From Alkalicoccus luteus (lineage in GTDB: Bacteria > Bacillota > Bacilli > Bacillales > Salisediminibacteriaceae): a stretch of 64,000 nt of DNA. The notes beneath the pieces are model-generated. The model saw only the letters and a program-made list of their open reading frames with translations. It made no database searches and was not told the DNA's origin. A program made the translations under genes and the position numbers. The first letter of the stretch is position 1. Every line of letters starts with the position of its first letter. Positions 1 through 9,069 of the stretch are shown piece after piece. Location: the NCBI RefSeq assembly GCF_012034335.1, contig NZ_JAATHJ010000009.1, positions 1 to 64,000 on the forward strand. The letters are read 5' to 3'.

Positions 1-127
1 TACGAAGATCAAACTCATTAAGCGCCGCGCTTATGGCTATCGAAACAATGAACACTTTAAAATACGTATCAGTTTAGAAACTGGCCGAGCAAACTAGCTC
101 GTCAACTACACTTTATGGTGAAGAGCC
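1..127 (+). mobile_element. Right end of an ISL3-type insertion sequence (transposase C-terminus plus inverted repeat)
   Basis: Positions 2-97 read in frame as the last 31 residues of a transposase, with the tail IKLIKRRAYGYRNNEHFK, which I recognise as the C-terminus of ISL3-family DDE transposases; TAG stop at 95-97. The reverse complement of 98-127 starts GGCTCTTCACC, the GGCTCTT terminus typical of ISL3-family inverted repeats, so the element probably ends at 127. The next eight bases (AATTTAAT) would be the target duplication; the left end lies outside the window. Family assignment is from memory of conserved motifs, not a search. Confidence 0.7.
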
Positions 128-699
128 AATTTAATGAAAAAATTAAGAATAGACTCCATTTAGAGCAAAATAAACACCTTTCTATTTTTGCTTTGGCCCC
201 TATTCCTTTGTTAATCTACTTTGGCCATTTATTGTCGGACATTCCGACAGCAGACGTTTATCAGCTGCATCGAGAGCCACAAAGCTGGGAGTGGCAACCA
301 CATCCTGAAGAATTTGAATTTACAATAAGAAAGTCTAAAAATTATTCTTCTGTTGTTGCACTGAATATTTCTTTGAGTGCCACCATTAATAATGAAAGAA
401 TTACAGATGTTCTTGGAGAGGACATATCAATATGGACCATTACAATCGATCATCCCTATAATGATTTCCTCAAAAGCAAAGAACAACTGCAAATGTTTAG
501 AGAAACTTTTAGGAAAGCATTGAATGAAATAAAAGCTGTTCATGACAGCGCAAAAGAATTACATGTATTTCCGGCATTACCTGTTTCAATTGGCATAGAA
601 ATTGGAAGGATACGTATGCCTAAAGCGGATCTGCCATTTGTTATATACGATGAAAATAAGAAAAATGGTGGTTTTAAAAAAACGATAGATTTAGTTTGA
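115..699 (+). pseudogene. SAVED-domain protein, C-terminal fragment truncated by the IS (CBASS effector remnant)
   Basis: The readable frame gives 194 residues resembling the C-terminal SAVED domain, the cyclic-oligonucleotide sensor of CBASS anti-phage effectors. Characteristic stretches are HLSIFALAPIPLLIYFGHLL near residue 22 and the closing FPALPVSIGIEIGRI with a KADLPFVIYDE segment. Full SAVED effectors are about 400-500 residues with an N-terminal nuclease or other effector domain, so more than half is missing. The ATG at 115 lies inside the IS inverted repeat; native sequence starts only at about 128. No CD-NTase, Cap2 or Cap3 gene is visible. I infer a dead effector, although a stable SAVED fragment could still bind ligand. 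Confidence 0.72.
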
Positions 700-872
700 A
701 ATAAATAGCAGACCTATAGATGGAAGCGTCCATCAATGATTTATGGTTTAATTTTAGTCTTTTATCTTTTGATGCACTAATTTAGTTTAAACTGCTTTTA
801 ACGACCGTCTAATTTTAGAGTTTGAGTCTCTTATATTCCAATATTAGTAGATATATTTTTCTAAAACAATAA

Positions 873-908
873 TAGGCTCTAAACTAAACATTCTTAGCTC
901 AGAGCCTA
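873..908 (-). terminator. Hairpin downstream of hicB
   Basis: TAGGCTCT (873-880) and AGAGCCTA (901-908) form an 8-bp inverted repeat with a 20-nt loop, followed on the minus strand by a T-rich tract. It lies just beyond the hicB stop and is a plausible weak terminator for the hicAB transcript. Confidence 0.4.
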
Positions 909-932
909 CTACCACAAATTTTTCTAATTCAA

Positions 933-1313
933 TTACACTTTTTCTAAATCATTTTTCTCGTGTCTCTCTACCTCTTCCAACTCATCGAGTGCAGCTTCCA
1001 TTAATTTTTTAGATGCCCATACATTTATACTTTCCCCTGAATGTAAGGCCGCTTTATTGATGAACTTGTGGCGTCTTGGGCCTACTCGCAGCATAAAATT
1101 ACCTGAAAAAGGTTTCTCTGGTTGTACGCCTTCAGATGCACAAAAATCAAGATAATCATCCACAGAATCATGAAACGCTTTTTTCATCTCAGGAATAGTT
1201 TCCCCTTGAAAGGTAATGGTATCTTTCAGGTCTACAACTTCTCCATGCAATATGCCTTCATCAACATCAAGGTCAATGACGCCGGTATACCCTTTATAAG
1301 TCAATATAGTCAT
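933..1313 (-). CDS. hicB: HicB-family antitoxin
   Basis: 126 residues. HicB antitoxins bind and neutralise the HicA mRNA interferase and repress their own promoter. Residues 1-70 have the partial RNase-H-like HicB fold (MTILTYKGYTGVIDLDVDEG, then the GETIPEMKKAFHDSVDDYLD helix). The C-terminal part (GNFMLRVGPRRHKFINKAAL) is an Arc/CopG-like ribbon-helix-helix DNA-binding segment. The ATG overlaps the hicA TGA by four bases, the normal toxin-first order. The antitoxin frame is intact although its toxin gene carries a stop codon. Confidence 0.85.
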   Translation of the reverse strand: MTILTYKGYTGVIDLDVDEGILHGEVVDLKDTITFQGETIPEMKKAFHDSVDDYLDFCASEGVQPEKPFSGNFMLRVGPRRHKFINKAALHSGESINVWASKKLMEAALDELEEVERHEKNDLEKV

Positions 1314-1579
1314 TCTGTTACACCTGCTTCCTCTAAAAATTTCCTCACAGATTTGACGGCACCTTTATCAGTCACTCTTTCCGGATGCGGACGATGGAAT
1401 ACAGCAAATCGCCCATTCAACTTCACGCGAACACGAGAGCCGCGACCTTCGCTGATTTCGCCTCCAGCCGCTCGAAACAACGATTCGATGTCTGACCATG
1501 GGATGTCTGATTAGACGGGATCTGTGAAAATTTTTTGGAGTGTTTTCGAGTGTTTGTTATTTAATTTCTTAGGGGCCAG
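1310..1579 (-). pseudogene. hicA: HicA toxin, interrupted by a nonsense codon
   Basis: Reading from 1579, the frame gives a complete 89-residue HicA of the family with a DPV-SGTIEWSDIESL signature. Here it reads KIFTDPV, stop, SDIPWSDIESLFRAAGG, then the conserved FHRPHPERVTDKGAVKSVRKF tail. Codon 23 is TAA (1513-1511). The expected start is CTG at 1579, correctly spaced from an AGAGGTGAT ribosome site, so the start may also be mutated (ATG to CTG). With both changes the mRNA-cleaving toxin is unlikely to be made, although translation restarting inside the gene cannot be excluded. The distal 63 codons remain open. Confidence 0.8.
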
Positions 1580-1638
1580 TGATATCACCTCTTGATATCA
1601 TAATATTGGATCAATCTCTTATTGTCAATTGATCCAAT
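1580..1638 (-). promoter_or_regulatory. hicAB promoter with two sets of operator palindromes
   Basis: On the minus strand TTGACA (1628-1623), a 17-bp spacer and TATTAT (1605-1600) form a near-consensus sigma-A promoter. A perfect 11-bp inverted repeat, ATTGGATCAAT (1605-1615) and ATTGATCCAAT (1628-1638), brackets it. Two copies of the palindrome TGATATCA (1580-1587, 1593-1600) sit 13 bp apart between the -10 box and the start codon. This layout suits autorepression by HicB, which is inferred. Confidence 0.7.
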
Positions 1639-1666
1639 CAAGTTTCCTCTATATAAAGAGAAATCA

Positions 1667-2278
1667 TTATTTGTTTTTTAATTCTTCGATTTGTTTCACT
1701 AATTTATAGAATGTGGTCTTCTTTACCCCTGTTTCTCTCATAGCACGGGTAGCAGTCACGTGACCTTGTTTCCAGCTTGCATAAACTTCTAGAAAATCTT
1801 CTGAAATTTCGACTGTCGGTCGTCCATAAGGCTTTCCATTATTTAATGCTGCATCAATGCCTTCTCGCTGCCGCTTACGAATACGTTCTCGTTCATCTTG
1901 AGCGACCCAGGAAAGAATCTGCAAAACCAAATCCGCAATAAATGTTCCCATGCTGTCTTTATACTGGGTGGTATCCAGAAGAGGCATATCAAGAACTACA
2001 ATATCTGCTTGAATCTCTTTGGTGATTTCGTTCCATTCCCCTAAAATTTCCTCTTTGTTTCTTCCAAAGCGATCCAAGGAATGAATATAGAGCACATCTT
2101 CTTTTCGAAGCACTCGTTTTAATAATTGATACTGTTCTCTTTGGAAATCTTTCCCACTCGCCTTATCAATAAAAATATCTCGACTGTTAATACCTAATTT
2201 TTCCATAGAAATTATTTGTCTGCTTTCATTTTGATCTTTACTACTTACTCGTATATATCCAAATTTTCTTTTTTCCAT
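1667..2278 (-). CDS. Serine recombinase of the Tn3 resolvase/BinR group
   Basis: 203 residues, normal resolvase length. The N-terminal catalytic domain starts with FGYIRVSSKDQN; Ser12 aligns with the nucleophilic serine of gamma-delta resolvase. The LDRFGRNKEEI motif and the long E helix (QDERERIRKRQREGIDAA) follow. The C-terminal helix-turn-helix of about 45 residues includes GRPTVEISEDF and TRAMRETGVKKTTFYKLV. It cuts and rejoins DNA at a res site, resolving cointegrates or dimers. A res-like site lies directly upstream (2364-2456). It may be the tail of a transposon or plasmid backbone that carried the cad block. Confidence 0.88.
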   Translation of the reverse strand: MEKRKFGYIRVSSKDQNESRQIISMEKLGINSRDIFIDKASGKDFQREQYQLLKRVLRKEDVLYIHSLDRFGRNKEEILGEWNEITKEIQADIVVLDMPLLDTTQYKDSMGTFIADLVLQILSWVAQDERERIRKRQREGIDAALNNGKPYGRPTVEISEDFLEVYASWKQGHVTATRAMRETGVKKTTFYKLVKQIEELKNK

Positions 2279-2363
2279 AAATTTCTATCATCTACCTTTT
2301 AGTATAGTCTTATTGTTAAATTATACCATAATATGTCCGTAAATATGTTGGTAAAATCGCGAA

Positions 2364-2456
2364 CGTTCATAAAGTCATTTTACACTTTTGCGAACGATAA
2401 AACAGGCATATTTTCTATACGGAGTAAGCGTTCGGAAAAGTGTACTTTTAAGAACG
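2364..2456. repeat. res-like recombination site next to the resolvase
   Basis: Positions 2429-2456 are a 28-bp imperfect palindrome, the classical length of res site I: CGTTC, two bases, AAAAGT, central GT, ACTTTT, two bases, GAACG. A second pair of half-sites (CGTTCATAAAGT and ACTTTTGCGAACG) spans 2364-2396, 33 bp, as expected for accessory site II. The array lies upstream of the divergently transcribed resolvase gene, the usual location. The function is inferred from geometry. Confidence 0.65.
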
Positions 2457-2564
2457 AATAAATTATTTATCACAATAAAGTTCACTTACGATATCGTAAT
2501 TTCTTTCAGCTTTATATCAGAAAATTCTTTCTATGTCGCGAAAAACTTATACAAATTTATTATT

Positions 2565-2628
2565 ATTCAAACATCTGCTTGAATAAAGAAAACAAGATGA
2601 TATACTATATTCAAACAAATATTTGAAT
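2565..2628 (+). promoter_or_regulatory. cad promoter with two CadC-type operators
   Basis: TTGAAT (2579-2584), a 16-bp spacer and TATACT (2601-2606) form the promoter. Two inverted repeats starting ATTCAAA and ending TTGAAT (2565-2584 and 2609-2628) overlap the -35 box and follow the -10 box. They resemble the known CadC operator, so CadC would block polymerase until cadmium, lead or zinc releases it. Confidence 0.75.
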
Positions 2629-2642
2629 GACGAGGTGTATGT

Positions 2643-3011
2643 ATGAATAAGAAAGAAACATGTGAAGTTTTTTGTTATGACGAAGAAAAGGTTAACCGGA
2701 TGCAAGAGAATTTACAAACTGTCGATATTGCCGGTATATCACAGATGCTTAAGGCTATTGCCGATGTGAATAGGGCAAAAATCACCTATTCCTTATGCAA
2801 GGAAGAGGAATTATGCGTCTGTGACATCGCAAATATACTCGGTGTGACTGTAGCAAATGCATCTCATCATTTACGCACGCTCTACAAAGAAGGCATCGTT
2901 ACATTCAGGAAAGAAGGGAAACTCGCGTTCTATTCTCTGGAAGATCAGCATATTAAAGAAATCATGACGATTGCATTAATACATAGGAAAGAAGTGATAA
3001 CCAATGTCTGA
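2643..3011 (+). CDS. cadC: CadC, ArsR/SmtB-family metal-responsive repressor
   Basis: 122 residues, the usual CadC length. The core winged helix includes [20 protein letters not shown] and the metal-site motif ELCVCD (near residue 58), followed by the recognition helix [13 protein letters not shown]. Cys7 in the N-terminal arm ([14 protein letters not shown]) and the CVC pair are the likely cadmium/lead ligands. The ATG at 2643 follows a GAGGTG ribosome site and lies 15 bp after the second operator. It overlaps cadA by eight bases, so repressor and pump are co-transcribed. Confidence 0.93.
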   Translation: MNKKETCEVFCYDEEKVNRMQENLQTVDIAGISQMLKAIADVNRAKITYSLCKEEELCVCDIANILGVTVANASHHLRTLYKEGIVTFRKEGKLAFYSLEDQHIKEIMTIALIHRKEVITNV

Positions 3012-5238
3012 AGGGATTGCAGAGCTGACTGAAGAAGAAAAAAAAGTTTACCGTGTTCAAGGGTTTTCCTGTGCGAACTGTGCAGGGAAATTTGAGCGCA
3101 ATGTGAAGAAACTACCTGAAGTTCAAGATGCGAAGGTGAATTTTGGCGCATCAAAAATTTCTGTATATGGTTCTGCAACAGTTGAGGAACTGGAAGAAGC
3201 AGGGGCATTTGAAAACCTCAAAGTGGTGCCTGAAAAATCTCGAGAAGAAAGTGGACAAGACAAAAAAGAAAAGGAAGTAACCGTTCCATTTTATAAAAAG
3301 CACAGCACTCTGCTCTATTCGCTACTATTTATCGCTTTTGGCTTCATTTCAATGTTGGTGAATGGTGATGACAATGTTCTTACACCGCTGCTATTCATCA
3401 CTTCCATGATTGTCGGAGGGGCTTCAATGCTGAAAACGGGTCTCCAGAATTTAGTCCGGTTTGAATTTGATATGCGAACCCTGATGACAGTCGCAGTGAT
3501 TGGCGGTGTCATCATCGGAGAATGGGCCGAGGTCGCCATTGTTGTCATCTTGTTTGCCATCAGCGAAGCGTTGGAGCGTTTCTCGATGGATCGAGCAAGG
3601 CAATCCATCAGTTCATTGATGGATATTGCTCCTAAAGAGGCACTTGTCAGACGCAACGGACAGGAAATGACAGTGCACGTCAATGATATTGCTGTGGGCG
3701 ATATCATGATTGTTAAGCCTGGACAGAAAATTGCTATGGACGGCGTAATTGTCAATGGCTACTCTGCAATCAACCAGGCAGCAATCACAGGTGAATCAGT
3801 GCCGGTTGAAAAATCGCTCGATGATGAAGTATTTGCAGGGACACTGAACGAAGAAGGCTTACTGGAGGTTAAAATCACTAAATTGGTTGAAGATACGACC
3901 ATTGCCAAAATCATTCATCTGGTGGAAGAAGCACAAGGTGAGCGTGCTCCTGCCCAGGCATTCGTTGATAAATTTGCAAAATATTATACGCCTGCCATTA
4001 TGGGTGTCGCAGTGCTGGTTGCGATTGTACCCCCGTTATTTTTCGGTGCGAGTTGGTCCACTTGGGTGTATCAAGGGTTAGCGGTTCTCGTTGTAGGGTG
4101 TCCATGTGCATTGGTGATTTCCACGCCGATAGCGATTGTTTCAGCAATCGGAAACGCTGCCAAGAAGGGAGTCCTTATAAAAGGCGGGGTCTACCTCGAA
4201 GAAATGGGTGGATTAAAAGCCATTGCATTTGATAAGACCGGCACACTCACAAAGGGCGTCCCGGTTGTAACCGATTATCGTTTAATCGACAATGCAATTG
4301 ATGAAAAGGAAATGCTGGCAGTCATCACAGCATTGGAAGATCGTTCTCAGCATCCATTGGCATCCGCGATTATAAAGAAGGCAGACAGTTATAACCTTCC
4401 TTATTCTGATATCTTTGTCGAAGACTTTTTTTCCATTACAGGCAAAGGGATACGGGGCAAAATCAATAATGAAATGTATTACGTTGGCAGCCCGGCATTA
4501 TTTGAAGAGATAGAGGCAGATAATTTCAATGATGCAATTAAAAGTGATGTCAAAACACTTCAAGAACAAGGTAAGACCGTTATGGTTGCAGGAACGAAAA
4601 ATACAGTTCAGGCAATTATTGCAGTCGCGGATGAAGTCCGCGAATCAAGTAAAGCGGTAATCCAGAAGCTGCATCAGGTAGGCATCGAAAAAACAGTCAT
4701 GCTTACGGGGGATAATCATAGTACTGCCCGTGCGATTGGTTCACATGTCGGTGTCACAGATATTCAATCTGAATTACTCCCGCAGGATAAACTAGACGTA
4801 ATCAAGCAACTAAAAACTGATTATCATCATGTAGGCATGGTCGGCGATGGGGTCAATGACGCCCCGGCGCTGGCAGCTTCCACCGTTGGCATCGCTATGG
4901 GTGGCGCCGGTACAGATACCGCTCTTGAAACAGCAGATGTCGCCTTAATGGGCGATGACCTGAAGAAACTGCCTTTTACCATCAAGCTCAGCCGCAAAAC
5001 ATTGAACATCATCAAAGCGAATATCGCTTTTGCCATTGGAATCAAACTGATTGCTCTATTGTTGGTCATCCCAGGATGGCTGACACTATGGATTGCGATT
5101 CTCTCGGACATGGGTGCCACTTTAGTGGTGGCCATGAATGGTTTGAGGCTTATGCGTGTGAAGGAAGATGAATTAAGCTTGGGTTCTTCCCAGATAAATA
5201 AAAGTACTGATGCTGAAAAATTGGAGTTGGAACTATGA
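3004..5238 (+). CDS. cadA: CadA, cadmium/zinc/lead-exporting P1B-type ATPase
   Basis: 744 residues. An N-terminal heavy-metal-associated domain carries CANC (Cys23, Cys26). A hydrophilic linker leads to membrane helices, the actuator TGESVP, the membrane metal site CPC (Cys366-Pro-Cys368), the phosphorylation motif DKTGT (Asp410), HP of the nucleotide domain and GDGVNDAP (near residue 614). CPC together with a cadC/cadD context indicates the Zn/Cd/Pb subclass (P1B-2) rather than copper. It pumps divalent metal out of the cytoplasm using ATP. It overlaps cadC by 8 bp and cadD by 4 bp, so translation is probably coupled. Confidence 0.93.
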   Translation: MSEGIAELTEEEKKVYRVQGFSCANCAGKFERNVKKLPEVQDAKVNFGASKISVYGSATVEELEEAGAFENLKVVPEKSREESGQDKKEKEVTVPFYKKHSTLLYSLLFIAFGFISMLVNGDDNVLTPLLFITSMIVGGASMLKTGLQNLVRFEFDMRTLMTVAVIGGVIIGEWAEVAIVVILFAISEALERFSMDRARQSISSLMDIAPKEALVRRNGQEMTVHVNDIAVGDIMIVKPGQKIAMDGVIVNGYSAINQAAITGESVPVEKSLDDEVFAGTLNEEGLLEVKITKLVEDTTIAKIIHLVEEAQGERAPAQAFVDKFAKYYTPAIMGVAVLVAIVPPLFFGASWSTWVYQGLAVLVVGCPCALVISTPIAIVSAIGNAAKKGVLIKGGVYLEEMGGLKAIAFDKTGTLTKGVPVVTDYRLIDNAIDEKEMLAVITALEDRSQHPLASAIIKKADSYNLPYSDIFVEDFFSITGKGIRGKINNEMYYVGSPALFEEIEADNFNDAIKSDVKTLQEQGKTVMVAGTKNTVQAIIAVADEVRESSKAVIQKLHQVGIEKTVMLTGDNHSTARAIGSHVGVTDIQSELLPQDKLDVIKQLKTDYHHVGMVGDGVNDAPALAASTVGIAMGGAGTDTALETADVALMGDDLKKLPFTIKLSRKTLNIIKANIAFAIGIKLIALLLVIPGWLTLWIAILSDMGATLVVAMNGLRLMRVKEDELSLGSSQINKSTDAEKLELEL

Positions 5239-5855
5239 TTGTAACGGCATTTACAGCTGCTGCCGTTTATGTAGCGACAGGAATCGACTACCTCGTTATA
5301 TTGATTCTTCTGTTTTCGCAAATCAAAAAGAGTAATCAAATAAAACATATTTGGATTGGACAATATATAGGGACAGTCATTATTATAGGCGCAAGTCTTC
5401 TGGTCGCATTGGGAGTAGCCAATTTTATTCCTCAACAATGGATGATCGGCCTGCTTGGATTGCTGCCACTTTACCTGGGTATCAAAATATGGATCAAAGG
5501 TGAAGAAGACGAAGATGAAGGCAACATTCTCTCCCTTTTCTCTTCAGGCAGATTCAATCAATTATTCATAACGGTCACTTTCATTGTACTGGCTTCCAGT
5601 GCGGATGATTTCGCTATCTATATACCGTACTTTACGACTTTAAATATGATGGAAATCATTATTGCCGTCATTGTTTTCATGATCATGGTTGGTGTTCTAT
5701 GTCTAATCAGCTATCGATTGGCTTCCTTGAATTTTGTTTCAGATAAAATCGAAAAATATGAACGTTGGATCGTTCCAATCGTCTTTATAGGATTAGGAAT
5801 TTATATCCTATTTGAAAATGGCACATTCAACGCTCTGTTCTCATTCCTATTTTAA
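5235..5855 (+). CDS. cadD: CadD-family cadmium resistance membrane protein
   Basis: 206 residues with about five membrane segments. It starts [20 protein letters not shown]; the loop after helix 3 is acidic ([10 protein letters not shown]), and the conserved [13 protein letters not shown] stretch, with Asp residues in the membrane, is characteristic of CadD. CadD confers low-level cadmium resistance on staphylococcal plasmids, probably by export. The ATG overlaps the cadA stop (ATGA), making it the third gene of the operon, which ends at a strong terminator 13 bp later. Confidence 0.9.
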   Translation: MIVTAFTAAAVYVATGIDYLVILILLFSQIKKSNQIKHIWIGQYIGTVIIIGASLLVALGVANFIPQQWMIGLLGLLPLYLGIKIWIKGEEDEDEGNILSLFSSGRFNQLFITVTFIVLASSADDFAIYIPYFTTLNMMEIIIAVIVFMIMVGVLCLISYRLASLNFVSDKIEKYERWIVPIVFIGLGIYILFENGTFNALFSFLF

Positions 5856-5867
5856 TAGAAAATTTTA

Positions 5868-5910
5868 TAAGCCGATATCTCTCTTTTAATGTGAGATATC
5901 GGCTTAATTT
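5868..5910 (+). terminator. Terminator of the cad operon
   Basis: A perfect 14-bp stem (5868-5881 with 5893-5906, core AAGCCGATATCTC) and an 11-nt loop are followed by a T-rich tail directly after cadD. Confidence 0.85.
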
Positions 5911-5991
5911 TAGTGCAAAATATCACTTAAATAAGTGCAAAATAAAGTCAAAAGTCACAGTTATATCAGGATTTTTAAAATACCTCGACTT

Positions 5992-6019
5992 GCAGGTTTA
6001 GAGTGTACTTTTACGAACG
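5992..6019. repeat. Half-site matching the res crossover, on the far side of the cad operon
   Basis: GTGTACTTTTACGAACG at 6003-6019 matches 2440-2456 at 16 of 17 positions in the same orientation. The left half of the 28-bp site (5992-6004) is not conserved. The cad operon therefore lies between a complete res site and a direct half-copy whose identity begins at the crossover dinucleotide. See findings. Confidence 0.6.
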
Positions 6020-6063
6020 TTTGATTTCTGTCATCCACATTCTTTAGAAACTAGTAAAATACT

Positions 6064-6114
6064 TTGACATTAATCGTTTACAATTGTAGACTAAATATAA
6101 CGATTACAAACGTA
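6064..6114 (+). promoter_or_regulatory. cop promoter with two cop boxes
   Basis: TTGACA (6064-6069), a 17-bp spacer and TAGACT (6087-6092) form a strong promoter. A perfect cop box TACAATTGTA (6079-6088) overlaps the -10 region. A one-mismatch copy, TACAAACGTA, lies at 6105-6114. Cop boxes (TACAnnTGTA) are the known CopY/CopR operator, and the gene immediately downstream is copY. Confidence 0.85.
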
Positions 6115-6135
6115 AACGAAAAGGGGGATGAAAAC

Positions 6136-6582
6136 ATGAATACGCAAATAGATTATAATATCACTGATGCAGAATGGGAAGTAATGCGTGTCGCCTGGGC
6201 TCACGAAAAAGTCACGAGTAAAGAAATCATCAACGTGCTCCAGCAAAAAATGGATTGGAAACCAGCTACAACGAAAACCTTTATTGGCAGACTTGTAAAG
6301 AAAGAAATGCTTCATACGGAAACAGAAGGAAAGAAGTATATATATTCCGCCAATGTCAGTGAAAGCGAAATAACCAAAAAAATGCTTCATGAACTTCTGG
6401 AACGTATGTGTGACAAGGAAATTGGCAATACGATTGTGGATGTAATTTCCAAAGCACCTTTAAGCTTCAAGGATATAGAGAATTTGGAAAAAACATTGGA
6501 GAGTAAGAAAAAAGATGCTGTAGAGGAGGTCCCGTGCAGCTGTGTTCCAGGACAGTGTAAGTGTCAGAATCATCACTGCTAG
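6136..6582 (+). CDS. copY: CopY-family copper-responsive repressor
   Basis: 148 residues. The ATG at 6136 is chosen because of the AAGGGGG ribosome site just before it. An upstream in-frame TTG would coincide with the -35 box. Residues 1-75 are a BlaI/MecI-type winged helix (TDAEWEVMRVAWAHEKVTSKEI, KPATTKTFIGRLVKK). The C-terminus carries the copper sensor CSCVPGQCKC, a CxC-x4-CxC motif. In known CopY, zinc in this motif favours DNA binding and Cu(I) displaces it, releasing the operator. It is probably autoregulated by the cop boxes at 6079-6114. Confidence 0.93.
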   Translation: MNTQIDYNITDAEWEVMRVAWAHEKVTSKEIINVLQQKMDWKPATTKTFIGRLVKKEMLHTETEGKKYIYSANVSESEITKKMLHELLERMCDKEIGNTIVDVISKAPLSFKDIENLEKTLESKKKDAVEEVPCSCVPGQCKCQNHHC

Positions 6583-6609
6583 ACAGAAGGTTATTGATCA
6601 ATGAGGTTA

Positions 6610-6646
6610 GCCGCTGTTCAGGAAAAAACAGCCGGCCATCTTTTTT
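6610..6646 (+). terminator. Possible terminator or attenuator between copY and copA
   Basis: GCCGCTGTT (6610-6618) pairs with AACAGCCGGC (6626-6635) with one bulged base, followed by CATC and six T. copA may therefore need read-through or its own promoter. A 12-bp near-palindrome ATACCCAGGTAT (6662-6673) lies between this hairpin and copA and is weakly CsoR-operator-like. Confidence 0.55.
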
Positions 6647-6702
6647 AACTATTTATATACTATACCCAGGTATTGTACAAAACAGGTAGAGGAGGAATTG
6701 CT

Positions 6703-8940
6703 GTGAATAAAATTAATGTCTCTGTGAGTGGTATGACGTGTGCTTCATGCGTCAACCGGGTGGAGAAATCTATTTATAAAGTAGATGGCGTTGAAGAAGC
6801 CCAGGTAAACCTTGCTTCGCACAGCGCGCAGGTTTGGGTAGAGGACGATGTGACGAGCGAGCAGATTATTCAAGCCGTCGAAAAGCTTGGATACGGGGCA
6901 GAATTGCAAGGAAGTGACGAGGTGAAGGACCGTTCCGGGGAAGAGAAACTGGAGACGGATTCTCTTAAGAAAAGTGTGTTTTGGAGCAGCCTGGTAACAG
7001 CCATCGTTCTGATAGGGAGTATTCCGCACATGATGCCGCACTGGGGGGACTGGGTACCGGCGTTTCTTGCAAGCCCGTTCGTGCTTCTTTTGCTTACCTC
7101 CTATGTGCAGCTCGGTCCGGGGCGCCGTTTTTACACCAACAGCTATAAAGTATTAAAGAGCGGTTCGGCAGATATGAATGTGCTTGTCGCAATGGGAACG
7201 ACAGCCGCATGGTTTTACAGTGGGGCACTGACGCTTTTCCCAGCCTATTTAACAGGACTCGGCTTTCCAAATGAGTTGTACTACGATGTCACCACGGTCA
7301 TCACTACACTTATTCTCGTGGGCCGTTATCTCGAAGCAAAAGCAAAAGGAGAAACGTCGACTGCGATCAAAAAGCTCATGAACATGCAGGCAAAAACGGC
7401 GCGCGTAATACGCGGGGGAGAACAAAAAGAAATTCCAGTAGAGGAAGTGCAGATCGACGATGAGATCCAAGTGCGTCCCGGGGAGCGTGTTCCGGTAGAC
7501 GGTCGGATCATCAAAGGGACCTCCTCTGTCGATGAGTCTATGATTACGGGCGAGTCCCTGCCAGTGGAAAAACAGGTGAAGGATGAGGTGATCGGTGCGA
7601 TCCTCAATAAATCCGGAAGTTTTACGATGAAGGCTTCCAAAGTCGGAAAGGATACGATGCTTTCGCAGATTATCCGGATGGTGAATGAAGCGCAGGGTTC
7701 TAAAGCACCAATCCAGAGAATTGTCGATGTAATTGCTGCTTATTTTGTGCCGGCCGTAGTGCTGATTGCTCTCGGCAGCGCGGTTGTCTGGTTTCTGTTC
7801 GGACCGGAGCCGGCTATGATTATGTCGCTTACGACCTTTATCGCTGTGTTGATCATTGCTTGTCCGTGTGCCCTTGGGCTTGCGACACCGACAGCGATTA
7901 TGGTGGGAACGGAAAAAGGAGCAGAAAACGGCATCCTGATCAAGGACGCGACGAGCCTGGAGCGTATAAAGAAAGTGGATACTGTCGTTTTTGATAAAAC
8001 AGGTACGATTACGAAAGGAAAGCCTGTCGTCACAGATTTGATACTTTCCGGCATGCTGCCGGAGGAAGAACTGTTGCAGATGGCAGCTTCGGTGGAAAAC
8101 AGCTCCGAGCATCCATTAGGGGAAGCGATTGTGGAAGCAGCCAAAGAAGAGGGTCTTTCACTGATCGAACCGGAACGTTTTCAATCGATTACCGGTCATG
8201 GAATTGAAGCCGTGTGGAATGGAAAAAAAGTTCTGATCGGCAACGAAAAGCTGATGCAGGACCGCGGGGTGGATACAGCTTCTATCAACAGCGAGAGCGT
8301 GGAGCTTGCAAAATCTGGCAAGACACCGATGTTTGCGGCAGTGGACGGGCAGATAGCAGGTATTGTTGCCGTAGCAGACACTTTGAAAGAAAATGCAAAA
8401 CAATCTGTGCGAACGCTCCAGGAAATGGGGCTGGAAGTTCTAATGATCACTGGAGATCATGAAGATACGGCTGCGGCAATCGCGCGAGAAGCCGGAATTG
8501 ATGATTATATTGCACAAGTGTTACCCGAGCATAAGGCAGAAGCGATTAAAAAGCTGCAGAAAGAAGGAAAAATTGTCGCTATGGTCGGCGACGGAATCAA
8601 CGATGCCCCGGCACTTGCGCAGGCGGATGTCGGCATGGCGATCGGTACCGGTACAGACGTAGCGATGGAAACCGCAAACATCACTCTGATGAAGGGGGAC
8701 ATTGCAAAAGTCGCTACAGCGATCAAACTTTCCAGAACTACCATGCGTATGATACACCAAAACCTCGGATGGGCATTTGGTTACAATATTGTGCTGATCC
8801 CGGTAGCTGCTGGAGCGTTGTTCCCGGTGTTTGGTCTTCTCCTCAATCCTATGCTTGCCGGCTTAGCGATGGCGCTCAGCTCCGTTTCAGTAGTGTTAAA
8901 CACTTTAAGACTGAGAAAATTTAAGTCAGTTACTGCGTAA
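6703..8940 (+). CDS. copA: CopA, Cu(I)-exporting P1B-1 ATPase with one metal-binding domain
   Basis: 745 residues from GTG 6703, chosen for the AGAGGAGGAATT ribosome site. There is one N-terminal HMA domain with GMTCASC (Cys13, Cys16), where Bacillus CopA usually has two. Then come membrane helices, TGES, the membrane copper site CPC (Cys387-Pro-Cys389), DKTGT (Asp431), [10 protein letters not shown] (HP motif), GDGINDAP, and the YN and MxxSS motifs of the last helices ([19 protein letters not shown]), which mark copper ATPases. It exports Cu(I) from the cytoplasm. No copZ chaperone gene lies beside it. Confidence 0.94.
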   Translation: MNKINVSVSGMTCASCVNRVEKSIYKVDGVEEAQVNLASHSAQVWVEDDVTSEQIIQAVEKLGYGAELQGSDEVKDRSGEEKLETDSLKKSVFWSSLVTAIVLIGSIPHMMPHWGDWVPAFLASPFVLLLLTSYVQLGPGRRFYTNSYKVLKSGSADMNVLVAMGTTAAWFYSGALTLFPAYLTGLGFPNELYYDVTTVITTLILVGRYLEAKAKGETSTAIKKLMNMQAKTARVIRGGEQKEIPVEEVQIDDEIQVRPGERVPVDGRIIKGTSSVDESMITGESLPVEKQVKDEVIGAILNKSGSFTMKASKVGKDTMLSQIIRMVNEAQGSKAPIQRIVDVIAAYFVPAVVLIALGSAVVWFLFGPEPAMIMSLTTFIAVLIIACPCALGLATPTAIMVGTEKGAENGILIKDATSLERIKKVDTVVFDKTGTITKGKPVVTDLILSGMLPEEELLQMAASVENSSEHPLGEAIVEAAKEEGLSLIEPERFQSITGHGIEAVWNGKKVLIGNEKLMQDRGVDTASINSESVELAKSGKTPMFAAVDGQIAGIVAVADTLKENAKQSVRTLQEMGLEVLMITGDHEDTAAAIAREAGIDDYIAQVLPEHKAEAIKKLQKEGKIVAMVGDGINDAPALAQADVGMAIGTGTDVAMETANITLMKGDIAKVATAIKLSRTTMRMIHQNLGWAFGYNIVLIPVAAGALFPVFGLLLNPMLAGLAMALSSVSVVLNTLRLRKFKSVTA

Positions 8941-9069
8941 TTTATAACAAAGTTGATGTTCATGATTTTAACAGGATCTAATTAATAAAAATGTAAATGA
9001 AAGAATAAGGAATGTTGCACCTTGTAACGATAATAGAGAAGCAAAACACTTAGAAAGGAGCGGAATTCA

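Noticed and set aside
1122-1514. Plus-strand open frame of 130 codons
   Set aside because: Antisense to hicB and the hicA remnant, which have clear family matches; no ribosome site.
2388-2582. Plus-strand 64-codon frame
   Set aside because: Covers the res-like site and cad promoter; composition is not protein-like.
6064-6135. Longer N-terminus for CopY
   Set aside because: The TTG would be the -35 box of its own promoter; a strong ribosome site fits ATG 6136.
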